This document shows, piece after piece, positions 29,255 through 37,809 of a stretch of DNA of 64,000 nt. Where the stretch lies: positions 1-64,000 of the forward strand of contig JAKAXB010000010.1 in the NCBI GenBank assembly GCA_021816765.1. The letters run 5' to 3'. The notes beneath the pieces were generated by a model that worked only from the letters and a program-made list of their open reading frames with translations, was not told the origin of the DNA and ran no database searches. Each line of letters starts with the position of its first letter. The first letter of the stretch is position 1. This stretch comes from Natronospirales bacterium (GTDB lineage Bacteria > Pseudomonadota > Gammaproteobacteria > Natronospirales > REEB76). The translations under genes and the position numbers were made by a program.

Positions 29255-31513
29255 ATGGATCGATCCCGGATTCCTAATTTTTACAAGCTTTCGGTCGCCG
29301 AGCGTGTCCGCATCATCCATGAACGTGGCTTGCTATCGATGGAAGATTACCTGTCACTTGCTACGGGTAAGCACACCCTGAAGATTCACCACGCTGACAA
29401 GATGATCGAAAACGTAATCGGCGTGATGGGGTTACCTGTGGGATTGGGTTTAAACTTCCTGGTAAATGGCAGGGATTATGTGGTACCACTCGTTGTGGAG
29501 GAGCCATCGATAGTGGCGGCCCTGTGTTCTGCTGCCAAATTAGTCCGGCGTGCCGGTGGATTCCGTACCAGGAGTACCGAGTCAATCCTTATCGGCCAAG
29601 TCCAGATTATGGATGTTCCCCATCCTGCCAAGGCACAGGCAGCTTTACTGCAGAAAAAAGATGAAATCTTGAACCTTGCCAACAGTCTGCATCCGAAAAT
29701 GGTCGCCCGTGGGGGTGGTGCTAAGGATATCGAGGTAGTTATTCATCCTTGTGCGAGCACCGGCCATGACATGGTCGTGTTGCATCTGCTTGTAGATACA
29801 TGTGATGCAATGGGAGCTAATCTCGTCAATACCATGTGCGAAGGCATCGCGACGTTTGTGGAGAATATCACGGCAGGCAAGGTATTCCTGAGGATACTTT
29901 CAAATCTGACGGATCGTGCCCTTGTGTACGCTCAATGTGTCATTCCGACAGAATATCTTGACGACAATGGCCATGATGGTGAACAGGTTCGCGATGGGAT
30001 CATTATCGCGAATGATTTTGCCGCTATAGATCCGTATCGGGCTGCTACCCACAACAAGGGCATCATGAATGGTGTGGATGCAATGGCGCTTGCCACAGGA
30101 AACGATTGGCGAGCACTCGAGGCAGCGGCACATGCATATGCGGCACGGGGCCATACATACACGTCCTTGACGAGGTGGTACAAGAATGAGACAGGCGACC
30201 TCGTAGGCGACATTGAAATGCCCATGAAAGTCGGCATTGTCGGTGGCCCGTTGCAGTCGAACCCAACCGTTGCCATGAATCAGCGACTCCTGGGGGTCAG
30301 ATCTGCTCGTGAACTGGCTGAACTCATGGGTGCGGTCGGATTAGCACAAAATTTTTCAGCATTGCGTGCTCTCGTAACCGAGGGAATTCAGCAAGGACAT
30401 ATGACATTGCATGCGCGGAGTGTTGCGGTAGCGGCAGGTGCGACGCCCGAGATATTTGATTCGGTAGTGGAGCGGCTTATCGAAAGCGGTGATATCAAAA
30501 TATGGAAAGCCCAGGAAATTATTGACACAGTTCGCAAACAGGCATTCCCAAGCATGAAGGATAAAGTTCTTTCGGAGGGAAAAAAGGAAATCGAATATGG
30601 CGCCGGCTACGGGAAAGTTATCTTGCTCGGCGAGCATGCCGTGGTGTATGGGCGTCAGGCGATCGCTGCACCGATTCCACTGGCGATACGTTCAAAAATA
30701 GAGGACGCCAAGAAAGGCGTGACTCTTATTATTCCCCGCTGGGGTATCGAACAGAAGATACATGAAAAATCCGATTACCCTGATTCCTTTCAAAATAACA
30801 TGATTGGAATCATCATAGAAAAACTAGGACTGAGCAATCAGCCAATGCGTATCGAGGTATTCCCTAATGTACCCCGTGCGATGGGGTTGGGTGGTTCAGC
30901 CGCAATGGCCGTAGCGATCATACGTGCCATCGATAGACATTACAGGCTAGGCTTGTCTGACGAGGCAGTTAATGCTCTTGTCTTCGAGTGTGAAAAAGTA
31001 GCTCATGGTACGCCTTCCGGGATAGATAACACTGTGGCGACATATGGGAAATTTTTACTATACCGATCCGGAACCCCGCCCCATGTCCGTGAGTTGCTGG
31101 TCAGGAAACCTATCCCTATGGTAATAGGTTTGAGCGGCGTGGAGAGTCTGACAGCAAAAATGGTCGCACGTGTGCGACAATCTTGGGAGAGAAATACAAA
31201 ACTATATGAACACATTTTTGATGAAATCGAGCTATTGGTATTGCAAGGCCTAGACGCTATCGAAGCATACGATCTTGAGCAACTCGGTGCATTGATGAAT
31301 GTGTGTCAGGGTTATTTAACCGCATTACAAGTTTCGAGTTGGGAAATTGAGGAGCTTGTTCAGATTGCCCGTGATAACGGTGCATTGGGCGCCAAACTTA
31401 CAGGCGGAGGCGGGGGGGGCTCAGTGATTGCGCTATGTCCAGATAAGGCCGATCAAGTAATTAAAGCGATGCAAGAGGCGGGTTATCAGGGTATGGAGGT
31501 GCAAATTGGATAG
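29255..31513 (+). CDS. fused HMG-CoA reductase (class II) and mevalonate kinase
   Basis: One 752-aa protein that should carry out two successive steps: HMG-CoA to mevalonate, then mevalonate to 5-phosphomevalonate. Residues 1-432 are a class II HMG-CoA reductase: Glu83 in VVEEPS, DTCDAMGANLVNTM, Lys268 in HNKGIMNGVDA, Asp284 in TGNDWRALEA and His386 in LHARSVAVAAG are the catalytic set. Residues about 448-752 are a mevalonate kinase: GYGKVILLGEHAVVYGRQAI, PRAMGLGGSAAMAVAI, VAHGTPSGIDNTVATYG and KLTGGGGGGSV. The linker is under 20 residues and contains Met434 but no ribosome site before it, so separate translation is unlikely. It starts 3 bp after the phosphomevalonate kinase stop and overlaps idi by 8 nt. 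Confidence 0.92.
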   Translation: MDRSRIPNFYKLSVAERVRIIHERGLLSMEDYLSLATGKHTLKIHHADKMIENVIGVMGLPVGLGLNFLVNGRDYVVPLVVEEPSIVAALCSAAKLVRRAGGFRTRSTESILIGQVQIMDVPHPAKAQAALLQKKDEILNLANSLHPKMVARGGGAKDIEVVIHPCASTGHDMVVLHLLVDTCDAMGANLVNTMCEGIATFVENITAGKVFLRILSNLTDRALVYAQCVIPTEYLDDNGHDGEQVRDGIIIANDFAAIDPYRAATHNKGIMNGVDAMALATGNDWRALEAAAHAYAARGHTYTSLTRWYKNETGDLVGDIEMPMKVGIVGGPLQSNPTVAMNQRLLGVRSARELAELMGAVGLAQNFSALRALVTEGIQQGHMTLHARSVAVAAGATPEIFDSVVERLIESGDIKIWKAQEIIDTVRKQAFPSMKDKVLSEGKKEIEYGAGYGKVILLGEHAVVYGRQAIAAPIPLAIRSKIEDAKKGVTLIIPRWGIEQKIHEKSDYPDSFQNNMIGIIIEKLGLSNQPMRIEVFPNVPRAMGLGGSAAMAVAIIRAIDRHYRLGLSDEAVNALVFECEKVAHGTPSGIDNTVATYGKFLLYRSGTPPHVRELLVRKPIPMVIGLSGVESLTAKMVARVRQSWERNTKLYEHIFDEIELLVLQGLDAIEAYDLEQLGALMNVCQGYLTALQVSSWEIEELVQIARDNGALGAKLTGGGGGGSVIALCPDKADQVIKAMQEAGYQGMEVQIG

Positions 31514-32108
31514 TCATCTGCATGAAAATACCGATGAGATTGTATCTTTCACGTCAGAACAATTGATCATGGTAGATAGTCATGACAGGGAAGTGGGATA
31601 TGAGAGTAAAATTATCTGCCATGAAGGGCAAGGAATTTTACATCGCGCATTATCCCTGTTTATATTCAACAGTATCGGAGAATTACTGATACAGCGTCGT
31701 AGCGGCCAGAAGCTGCTTTGGCCCAATTATTGGTCGAATAGCTGCTGTAGTCATCCGCGCCGGGGAGAAACCACGGATGCCGCTGCTCACAGGCGTCTTG
31801 AGCAGGAACTGAGATTGACCAGTGAATTAAGATATTTATACAAGTTTCAGTATCAGGCTAGGTTTGGTGATATTGGTTCCGAACATGAGTTGTGCTGGGT
31901 ATACATCGGTAAGAGTTCAGAGCTGGTGCATGTCAATAGCCATGAGATTAGTGACTGGCGCTATATCAGTCCGGCACGGCTTAATCAGGAGATAGCTGAA
32001 AAACCAGAAGTATTCACTCCATGGTTTAAGATGGAGTGGAAGCGGATTAACAGAGATTACGCATCAGAGCTAGAAAAATTAAATCATGCTGCACAGGCAG
32101 TCTGCTGA
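31506..32108 (+). CDS. idi: isopentenyl-diphosphate delta-isomerase, type I
   Basis: Nudix-fold isomerase that interconverts IPP and DMAPP, the starter for farnesyl diphosphate. The 200-aa protein has the catalytic Cys81 in SNSCCSHPRRGE, the Nudix helix AAHRRLEQELRL, and the Glu-containing EHELCWVYIG. The start is an unusual TTG at 31506: GGAGG lies six bases upstream (31495-31499) and the conserved strand EQLIMVDSHDREVG requires a start before the first internal ATG (31569). The gene overlaps the end of the fusion gene by 8 nt, so translation is coupled. It is the last gene of the plus-strand run and converges on hpnH. Confidence 0.9.
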   Translation: MDSHLHENTDEIVSFTSEQLIMVDSHDREVGYESKIICHEGQGILHRALSLFIFNSIGELLIQRRSGQKLLWPNYWSNSCCSHPRRGETTDAAAHRRLEQELRLTSELRYLYKFQYQARFGDIGSEHELCWVYIGKSSELVHVNSHEISDWRYISPARLNQEIAEKPEVFTPWFKMEWKRINRDYASELEKLNHAAQAVC

Positions 32109-32180
32109 CGGGGTAAAAAAATAATCAGCAACAAAATCTCACGGTTATCCATGAATAATATCTGTATTTGATATGCGCTT

Positions 32181-32203
32181 GTCATTAAGTAACAGGTAAT
32201 GAC
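32181..32203. repeat. inverted repeat between convergent idi and hpnH
   Basis: GTCATTA (32181-32187) and TAATGAC (32197-32203) form a 7-bp stem with a 9-nt loop in the 106-bp gap between two convergent genes. No T-run follows on either strand, so it is at best a weak two-way terminator. Confidence 0.35.
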
Positions 32204-32214
32204 GACCCAGACTA

Positions 32215-33348
32215 TTAATCTATATTTGCAATTCGTGCGCGGTGCTGGATATCTGCCACATTAACCCTGATTGATGTAGCTTCTGAACGGTTACCGTATA
32301 AAATTGGAACCTCCGCGGCCATCGGTCCATTGGTACGGGGTCCACGCATCATAACCTTCAATGCTTTCAGTGGATGCGAGAATGTATCATTCACTGCTGT
32401 ACCCTCATATCCACAGTGCGCCATACAGTTGTCGCATTTCGGGTTCCGCCCGGTACCGTAACTGTCCCAGTCGGTTTTCTCCATTAACATCGTGTAACTG
32501 CTTGCATATCCCTCATCGACCAGCAGATAACACGGTTTTTGCCAGCCGAAGATATTATAGGTCGGGTTGCTCCAAGGTGTGCAATGGTAAGTTTGATTTC
32601 CTGCCAGAAAATCAAGATACAAGCTTGACTGATTGAATACCCACTTACGGCGGCGTTCTTTCCCCTGTTTGAAAATATCCCGGAATAGTTGTTTACTCTG
32701 TGTCCGCGGAAGGAAGACGTCTTGTCTTGGTGCATGTTCGTAACTGTATCCAGGAGAAATTGTGATGCCCTCAACGCCTAGTCCCATCGCGAAGTCAAAA
32801 AAATCCGCTACTTCTTTTGAATCCTCCTTTTGGAACAGTGTGCAGTTTATCGTTACGCGGAACCCGCGGTGACGGGCAATCTTGATAGCGTTAACTGCTT
32901 TGTCAAATACACCCTCTTTGCAGACAGAGGCATCATGACGCTCGCGGTTGCCATCCAAATGGATGGAGAATGTCAAATAAGGTGAGGGTTTGTAGAGATC
33001 GATTTTCTTAGGTAACAAGATTGCATTTGTGCAAAGGTAAACAAATTTCTTGCGTGAAATAATACCCTCAACAATTGATGGCAAATCTTTATGGATGAGT
33101 GGTTCGCCTCCCGGAATCGAGATCATTGGCGCTCCACATTCATCCACTGCATTGAGTGCATCTTCGACACTCATCCTCTTTTGGAGGATTTCTTCATCAT
33201 AATCAATTTTGCCACACCCTGAACAGGCAAGATTGCATTGAAACAAGGGTTCAAGCATCAGCACCAGCGGGTAGCGCTTCTCACCGCGCAGCTTCTTGCC
33301 GAGAATATAACGTGCCACGCGAAATTGCTGAATTATCGGTACGCTCAT
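32215..33348 (-). CDS. hpnH: hopanoid radical SAM enzyme HpnH (adenosylhopane synthase)
   Basis: Radical SAM enzyme that links an adenosyl group to hopene to make adenosylhopane, the first side-chain step; HpnG acts next. The 377-aa protein has the cluster cysteines Cys38, Cys42 and Cys45 in FQCNLACSGCGK, ISIPGGEPLIHKDLPSIVEG for SAM binding, and FSIHLDGNRERHD. The C-terminal cysteines in CDNCMAHCGYEGTA are also typical of HpnH. ATG 33348 is the start. It faces the plus-strand genes and has its own promoter region in the 142 bp before mlaA; the composition change to GC-rich DNA happens in this gap. Confidence 0.95.
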   Translation of the reverse strand: MSVPIIQQFRVARYILGKKLRGEKRYPLVLMLEPLFQCNLACSGCGKIDYDEEILQKRMSVEDALNAVDECGAPMISIPGGEPLIHKDLPSIVEGIISRKKFVYLCTNAILLPKKIDLYKPSPYLTFSIHLDGNRERHDASVCKEGVFDKAVNAIKIARHRGFRVTINCTLFQKEDSKEVADFFDFAMGLGVEGITISPGYSYEHAPRQDVFLPRTQSKQLFRDIFKQGKERRRKWVFNQSSLYLDFLAGNQTYHCTPWSNPTYNIFGWQKPCYLLVDEGYASSYTMLMEKTDWDSYGTGRNPKCDNCMAHCGYEGTAVNDTFSHPLKALKVMMRGPRTNGPMAAEVPILYGNRSEATSIRVNVADIQHRARIANID

Positions 33349-33490
33349 TCGTCAATCCTCATCATTTCCAGCGGGTAATGCGGTTTCCTGATCCACGAGT
33401 GATCCAAATACTATAGCCGGGTCAGCCAACGTGACTGCAACATATTACCCTTTTGCATGACGATAGTCCCGGACATTGAAGATGTATCAA

Positions 33491-34438
33491 TCAGGGCGGC
33501 GTGGATTTTCCCACCGACTTTGTTTTTGCCACATGCGTTAATCCATGCACGGCTGCCGGTGCTATTCGGGAGGCGGCCGCCGGCGTAACGGTGTCGTGTG
33601 TAGCATTCGCGGGTGGGGCAGTAGTGGCCATTGCGGCAGGCACGGTGCTGGAAGCCGCTGCTGGAGTGTTGTTGTCGCTGGCGCCATCATCCGATGGCAG
33701 ATCCGGATAGCTCGGATATTCCATGGGCGGATTGCCGTTATAGATCTGGTAACGGCGGTGCTGGATCCAGGCATCGCGCACGAAAATATAGGGGTCGTAG
33801 GCGCTGTCAATCGTGCTGTCGAGATCCAGAAAGCCGGCGCGCGTATCTATACCGTTCAAGAGGGCGCCAGCGTTGCGGTAGCGTGTCTGCATGTTGTTCC
33901 TGATGGGATTGGCGTAGTAATCCGGATACATGGCACTGGCGTCACGCACGCTGCTCGGCCCCAACAATGGGATCACCAGATAGGGGCCGGAAGGTACGCC
34001 CCAGTGGGCAAGGGTTTCCCCCAGATCCGCATCGTGGTCGGGCAGGCCCACGTGCCTTGCCACGTCGAACCAGCCCAGCAGCCCGAAGGTGCTGTTGATG
34101 AGGAAACGCCCTGTGTCCTTGAGGGTCTGTTTGATCTGCCCTTGCAGCGCATCATTCACGATAGTGACCGGTTCATCCAGATTATTGAAGAAGTCGTGAA
34201 TGCCACTACGCGCCTGCTTGGGGACGGCACGTACATAAGTCTTGGCCAGGGGCCGGGCAATGGCCTTGTCAAATTTCTGATTGAAGGCAAAAGTGATCCG
34301 GTTCATCTTTTCCCACGGATCCTTGGTTTGGGTGGTGTAATACGGCGGTACGGATGCGCAACCGGCGAGTAGCGCAAGGCCTGCGAGATACATAAAGGCA
34401 AGTTGCCGCCGGGATAGGCGACCATATTGCTTTGTCAT
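33491..34438 (-). CDS. mlaA: MlaA-family outer-membrane lipoprotein (VacJ)
   Basis: Outer-membrane lipoprotein that removes phospholipids from the outer leaflet in the Mla lipid-asymmetry pathway. The 315-aa protein has a lipobox LALLAGC with Cys27, then DPWEKMNRITFAFNQKFDKA, the family's first conserved block, and RFLINSTFGLLGWFDVA, FGETL-like DLGETLAHWGV and GPYLVIPLLGPSSVRDA. The last 65 residues are a low-complexity Ala/Pro/Thr tail not needed for the fold. Start ATG 34438 has GGGAG upstream. No other mla gene is nearby. It lies just outside the island, on GC-rich DNA, in the same direction as the protease gene upstream. Confidence 0.92.
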   Translation of the reverse strand: MTKQYGRLSRRQLAFMYLAGLALLAGCASVPPYYTTQTKDPWEKMNRITFAFNQKFDKAIARPLAKTYVRAVPKQARSGIHDFFNNLDEPVTIVNDALQGQIKQTLKDTGRFLINSTFGLLGWFDVARHVGLPDHDADLGETLAHWGVPSGPYLVIPLLGPSSVRDASAMYPDYYANPIRNNMQTRYRNAGALLNGIDTRAGFLDLDSTIDSAYDPYIFVRDAWIQHRRYQIYNGNPPMEYPSYPDLPSDDGASDNNTPAAASSTVPAAMATTAPPANATHDTVTPAAASRIAPAAVHGLTHVAKTKSVGKSTPP

Positions 34439-34460
34439 TGAAACTCCCGTAAGCAGGTGA

Positions 34461-34480
34461 GCCTGCCTATCCTGGCAGGC
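34461..34480. repeat. hairpin between bepA-like and mlaA genes
   Basis: GCCTGCC (34461-34467) pairs with GGCAGGC (34474-34480) around a 6-nt loop, 22 bp upstream of the mlaA start codon. There is no T-run. It may be an mRNA structure that tunes mlaA expression or a remnant of a small repeat. Confidence 0.45.
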
Positions 34481-34500
34481 AGGTACGCGAAGACCGGCTC

Positions 34501-36108
34501 TCAGGACCCGGGGCCGTTCTGGGTGACTAGGGATTGATGGTTGGCACGACTCCATGCCTGTAATCGGTCCAGACGCGTCTGGTAGCGTTGTCTTTGTATG
34601 CTGTTTATACCCGGCGTGGCGAGCGCAATGCGCAACTGATCTGCCGCCGCGGCCGGGAGGCCGACATTGAAATAGTACTCGCACATGTAGTAATGGGAAT
34701 CAGCCGGATCGCCCTCCTTATCATAGGCTTTGGCAATCAGTCGCAACGCACCGGGATCGCTGCGGGCCTGCAAGGATAATGGCAGCAACAGGCCGATGGC
34801 GCGCTGAGTCTGGTTCGCCTCGATGAGATCGCGGGCATAACTCAGAGTAAGCGCCCTGCTATCAGGGAACAACTGCAGCGCCCGCTGATAGGTGGCTACC
34901 GCCGCCACGGTTTCGCCCGCCGCTATTTGTGCACTCGCCAGACTGATGTGGAAGGCTACCACATCGTCGTATGTGTCGCGTAGCTGCTGCATGATCTTGA
35001 TCGCGTCGGTGACGTGATTGGTGCTCATGTAGGTGAGCGCGAGACCATAGCGCATTGCCTCCCGGTTCCAGCCGTGGCTGGAGGCAACCCCCGCCTTGAA
35101 GAATTGCAGAGTCTTATCCAGATTATTGCTCTCCAGTACCCGCAGGCGTGCTTTCATGATGGCGTAGTCACGACTGTCAGGGCGCGGCGGCACGTGCATG
35201 GAAAGTGCACGATTTTCCAGTTCAGCCATGCGGATGCGGTCCAGGGGATGATCCAGGAGAAACTCCGGTATCTGATTGTAGCCATTCAGTGCGTCATCGC
35301 GCTGCATTTTTCTGAAGAAATCGATCATCCCCTGCGGGGGGAAACCGGCGCGCGCCAGGGTCTGAATGCCGACCCGATCCGCCTCCGCTTCCTCGGCACG
35401 GGTAAAATTGATCTGGTGCTGGATGATGGAGGCCTGGGCCGCGGCCACCGTTCCCATGGCGGTATAGGGATCACCTGCATTGGCTGCCACCAGGATGGCT
35501 CCGAGCATCGTGGCTATGTTGAGCAGGCTGCGGCTTTTCCTGTCGGCAAGCGAGCGTGCAATATGGTTTTGCGTGACGTGAGCGGTCTCGTGTGCCATCA
35601 CGCCGGCGAGTTCGTCCTCATTGTCGGTATCGAGGAACAGCCCGCTGTATACTCCGATGAAGCCACCGGGTAATGTGATGGAATTAATGGCCGGGTCATT
35701 CAGCACAAAATACCTGAAATGCAGTGTTGGATTATCACTGTGGGATGACAGTTCGTGCCCCAGGTTATTGATATAGTCTTCAATGAGAGGGTCGTCCAGT
35801 ATGGCGCCCTCATCACGCAGCTGATTCATGATCTGTACGCCAATCCGGTACAGTTGCGCGGGCGTGATTACATTGTCACCGGCTTGTCCGATCTGTGGCA
35901 GGTTAAAATCGCTGTGTGGTTCCGGGTTGGCATAGTCCGTGTTGCTGTTGGGCAAAAGATGGGGAGGCGACATCCCGTATGACAGCGCATGGCTCCACCC
36001 CGGCGTGAGGGGACTGGAAGAGGATGTTGCCCATGCCGATGCGCCAGTCAATGCCAGCAGGGCCGCAAGCAGGGCAATACAGGCTATATCCAGGCGTCGC
36101 GTGTGCAT
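34501..36108 (-). CDS. bepA: M48 metalloprotease with TPR repeats (BepA-like)
   Basis: Periplasmic zinc protease of the BepA/YfgC type, which works in outer-membrane protein quality control. A signal peptide spans about residues 1-27 (ACIALLAALLALTGASAWA). The zinc motif HETAH is near residue 170 in GVMAHETAHVTQNHIARSL, with the third ligand in RAEEAEADRVGIQTLARAG. The second half (about 300-520) is helical repeat sequence consistent with TPRs. ATG 36108 is chosen because it gives a clean signal peptide at 535 aa; ATG 36138 would add ten polar residues. mlaA follows 62 bp downstream in the same direction. Confidence 0.88.
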   Translation of the reverse strand: MHTRRLDIACIALLAALLALTGASAWATSSSSPLTPGWSHALSYGMSPPHLLPNSNTDYANPEPHSDFNLPQIGQAGDNVITPAQLYRIGVQIMNQLRDEGAILDDPLIEDYINNLGHELSSHSDNPTLHFRYFVLNDPAINSITLPGGFIGVYSGLFLDTDNEDELAGVMAHETAHVTQNHIARSLADRKSRSLLNIATMLGAILVAANAGDPYTAMGTVAAAQASIIQHQINFTRAEEAEADRVGIQTLARAGFPPQGMIDFFRKMQRDDALNGYNQIPEFLLDHPLDRIRMAELENRALSMHVPPRPDSRDYAIMKARLRVLESNNLDKTLQFFKAGVASSHGWNREAMRYGLALTYMSTNHVTDAIKIMQQLRDTYDDVVAFHISLASAQIAAGETVAAVATYQRALQLFPDSRALTLSYARDLIEANQTQRAIGLLLPLSLQARSDPGALRLIAKAYDKEGDPADSHYYMCEYYFNVGLPAAAADQLRIALATPGINSIQRQRYQTRLDRLQAWSRANHQSLVTQNGPGS

Positions 36109-36240
36109 AACTGCGGATTCTGCAACCGGGGTATCCACCGCCGAAACAATAAGACTGCAGCATTATCGCATGCCTTTTAAAACGGCGGCAGTCCAGCGTC
36201 ATTGGACAGCGGAAACCCGGGATTTACGGCAGTGTCGCAT

Positions 36241-36266
36241 AAAAAAGCCCCCGGGGAACGGGGGCC
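36241..36266 (-). terminator. rho-independent terminator of the fadL-like gene
   Basis: Read on the minus strand, GCCCCCG (36265-36259) pairs perfectly with CGGGGGC (36253-36247) around a 5-nt loop and is followed directly by six T (36246-36241). It begins 18 bp after the stop codon of the outer-membrane protein gene, as expected for its terminator. Confidence 0.88.
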
Positions 36267-36283
36267 CTGGTGGCACGGGACTC

Positions 36284-37708
36284 TTAGAACTGGTAGATGT
36301 ACTGTACGCCCAGGATATCCGCATCCACATTGAACTGGCCGGCAATGTGGTCGCCACCGCCGCCGTTCACCTGATTAAAAGGCACATGCCCGTTGAGGAA
36401 CAGGTGCTCATAGCCGATATCCCATTGGCTATGGTTCGAAACCTGCCAACTGGCACCGACAGCGAGAATGAACCGGTTGGCATCCGGCAGCCGCGCGGTG
36501 CGGCTGGCATTGATGGCATTGGAGCAGTTATCTGAATAATTGCTTGAAGGGGTGCATGGCGTGTTGGGTGCGGGTGCATTGGTCGGGTTCGGCACCGGCG
36601 ACTTGTCGTAAGCCACACCACCGTGAAAGGTCCACCGGTCATCATACTTGTAGTTGGCACCCACGGAGAAGCGGCTGACATTCGACAAGCCTTGCTGCAC
36701 CGTGGCCGGCGGCTGATTCGGGTTGGAGAAATTGATGGTCAGATTCTGGAAGCTGCTCCAGCCGGTGTAGGTCCAATCCGCCATCAGCGACCACTGATTG
36801 TTGAGATGCCGGTAAAGGCTCAACTCCGCGATCTGCGGTGTGGTGAACTGCGCGGTGATACCCTGGTTCTGGAACAGACCCTGACCCGCAAAGACAGCAG
36901 GCACGTTGGTAAAGGTGGCGCCGCCATCCAGAGTGTGCTTTACGCGGGAGCGGTAGGAAAAACCCACACGGGTGTCGCCGTAATCCCACAGCAGGCCGAA
37001 GTTGTAGCCGGTGGCGGTATCACTGGCTGTACCCTGAAAGAAGCCATCATGGCCCTGGGGCACAAGCCCGAAGCTTTGACTGCACACCGTGGGACTGACT
37101 TCGGCGAAACACACGGCGCCATAATCCACGGCATTGGTGAGTTTTACATTCATATGCTGGATGTCCACGCCAAAGCCGGCTGAAAAATGACTGGTGAACT
37201 TGTAAGCCAGCGTCGGGTTCAGGTTGAGCACACTCACGCTGGTGTAGATGGCCTGATAGCGGAAGATGGACTGTGCGTTGTAGCTGGTGGAAAGGCCGAA
37301 AGGCACGCCCAGTCCGATGCCGAAATCCAGCTTGTCCGTGAGCGGCTGGGAGTAATACATGAAGGGCACCGCACCCAGTTTTCCGGGGTTGCCGCCGTTA
37401 TTTCCGGACAGGGGCTGGCCGGTGGCATCCACGGCGGTGGTGGGCGAGAAGTTGGCGCCCAAGCGTACCAGATTGAAGCCGGCAGTCAGTTCCTTGCCAT
37501 TCAAGCGCGTGAGGCCGGCGGGATTGAACCAGATGGTGGAGGCGTCTTCCGCATAGGCCGCCCCGCCCGAACCCGCGGTGCTCATATTGGTGGTGCTTTG
37601 AATGTCGCTAAGGCTGAAATTGGAGGCCAAGACCGCACTGGGCAGGGCAGCGGCAACCGCAGCCGTGAGCAGGGGCAAGGTTCGCAGGGCAAACTGTTTT
37701 TTCTTCAT
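36284..37708 (-). CDS. OmpP1/FadL-family outer-membrane transporter
   Basis: Outer-membrane beta-barrel for uptake of long-chain fatty acids or other hydrophobic compounds. The 474-aa precursor has a signal peptide (LPLLTAAVAAALPSAVLA) and then the FadL N-terminus: NFSLSDIQSTTNMSTAGSGG with EDASTIWFNPAGLTRLNG, the 'NPA' plug motif. Alternating aromatic strands follow and the protein ends IQYIYQF with a terminal Phe, the outer-membrane insertion signal. ATG 37708 has GAGGA upstream. A strong terminator follows. The cargo cannot be told from sequence. Confidence 0.92.
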   Translation of the reverse strand: MKKKQFALRTLPLLTAAVAAALPSAVLASNFSLSDIQSTTNMSTAGSGGAAYAEDASTIWFNPAGLTRLNGKELTAGFNLVRLGANFSPTTAVDATGQPLSGNNGGNPGKLGAVPFMYYSQPLTDKLDFGIGLGVPFGLSTSYNAQSIFRYQAIYTSVSVLNLNPTLAYKFTSHFSAGFGVDIQHMNVKLTNAVDYGAVCFAEVSPTVCSQSFGLVPQGHDGFFQGTASDTATGYNFGLLWDYGDTRVGFSYRSRVKHTLDGGATFTNVPAVFAGQGLFQNQGITAQFTTPQIAELSLYRHLNNQWSLMADWTYTGWSSFQNLTINFSNPNQPPATVQQGLSNVSRFSVGANYKYDDRWTFHGGVAYDKSPVPNPTNAPAPNTPCTPSSNYSDNCSNAINASRTARLPDANRFILAVGASWQVSNHSQWDIGYEHLFLNGHVPFNQVNGGGGDHIAGQFNVDADILGVQYIYQF

Positions 37709-37809
37709 CGGTTGATCCTCAATGGGATGAAGCGATCTAAGGCTGTCTGATTTAATCACAGGCGGAGCGCGGTGTCATTACCCGCGGCTGCCGCCACGCC
37801 GGGCGCGGC

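Noticed and set aside
30554-31513. Mevalonate kinase as a separate gene starting at Met434 of the fusion
   Set aside because: No ribosome site precedes this ATG and the frame is continuous with the reductase without a stop.
33545-34372. 275-codon plus-strand frame antisense to mlaA
   Set aside because: mlaA on the minus strand has a lipobox and the full family pattern; the antisense frame has no domain.
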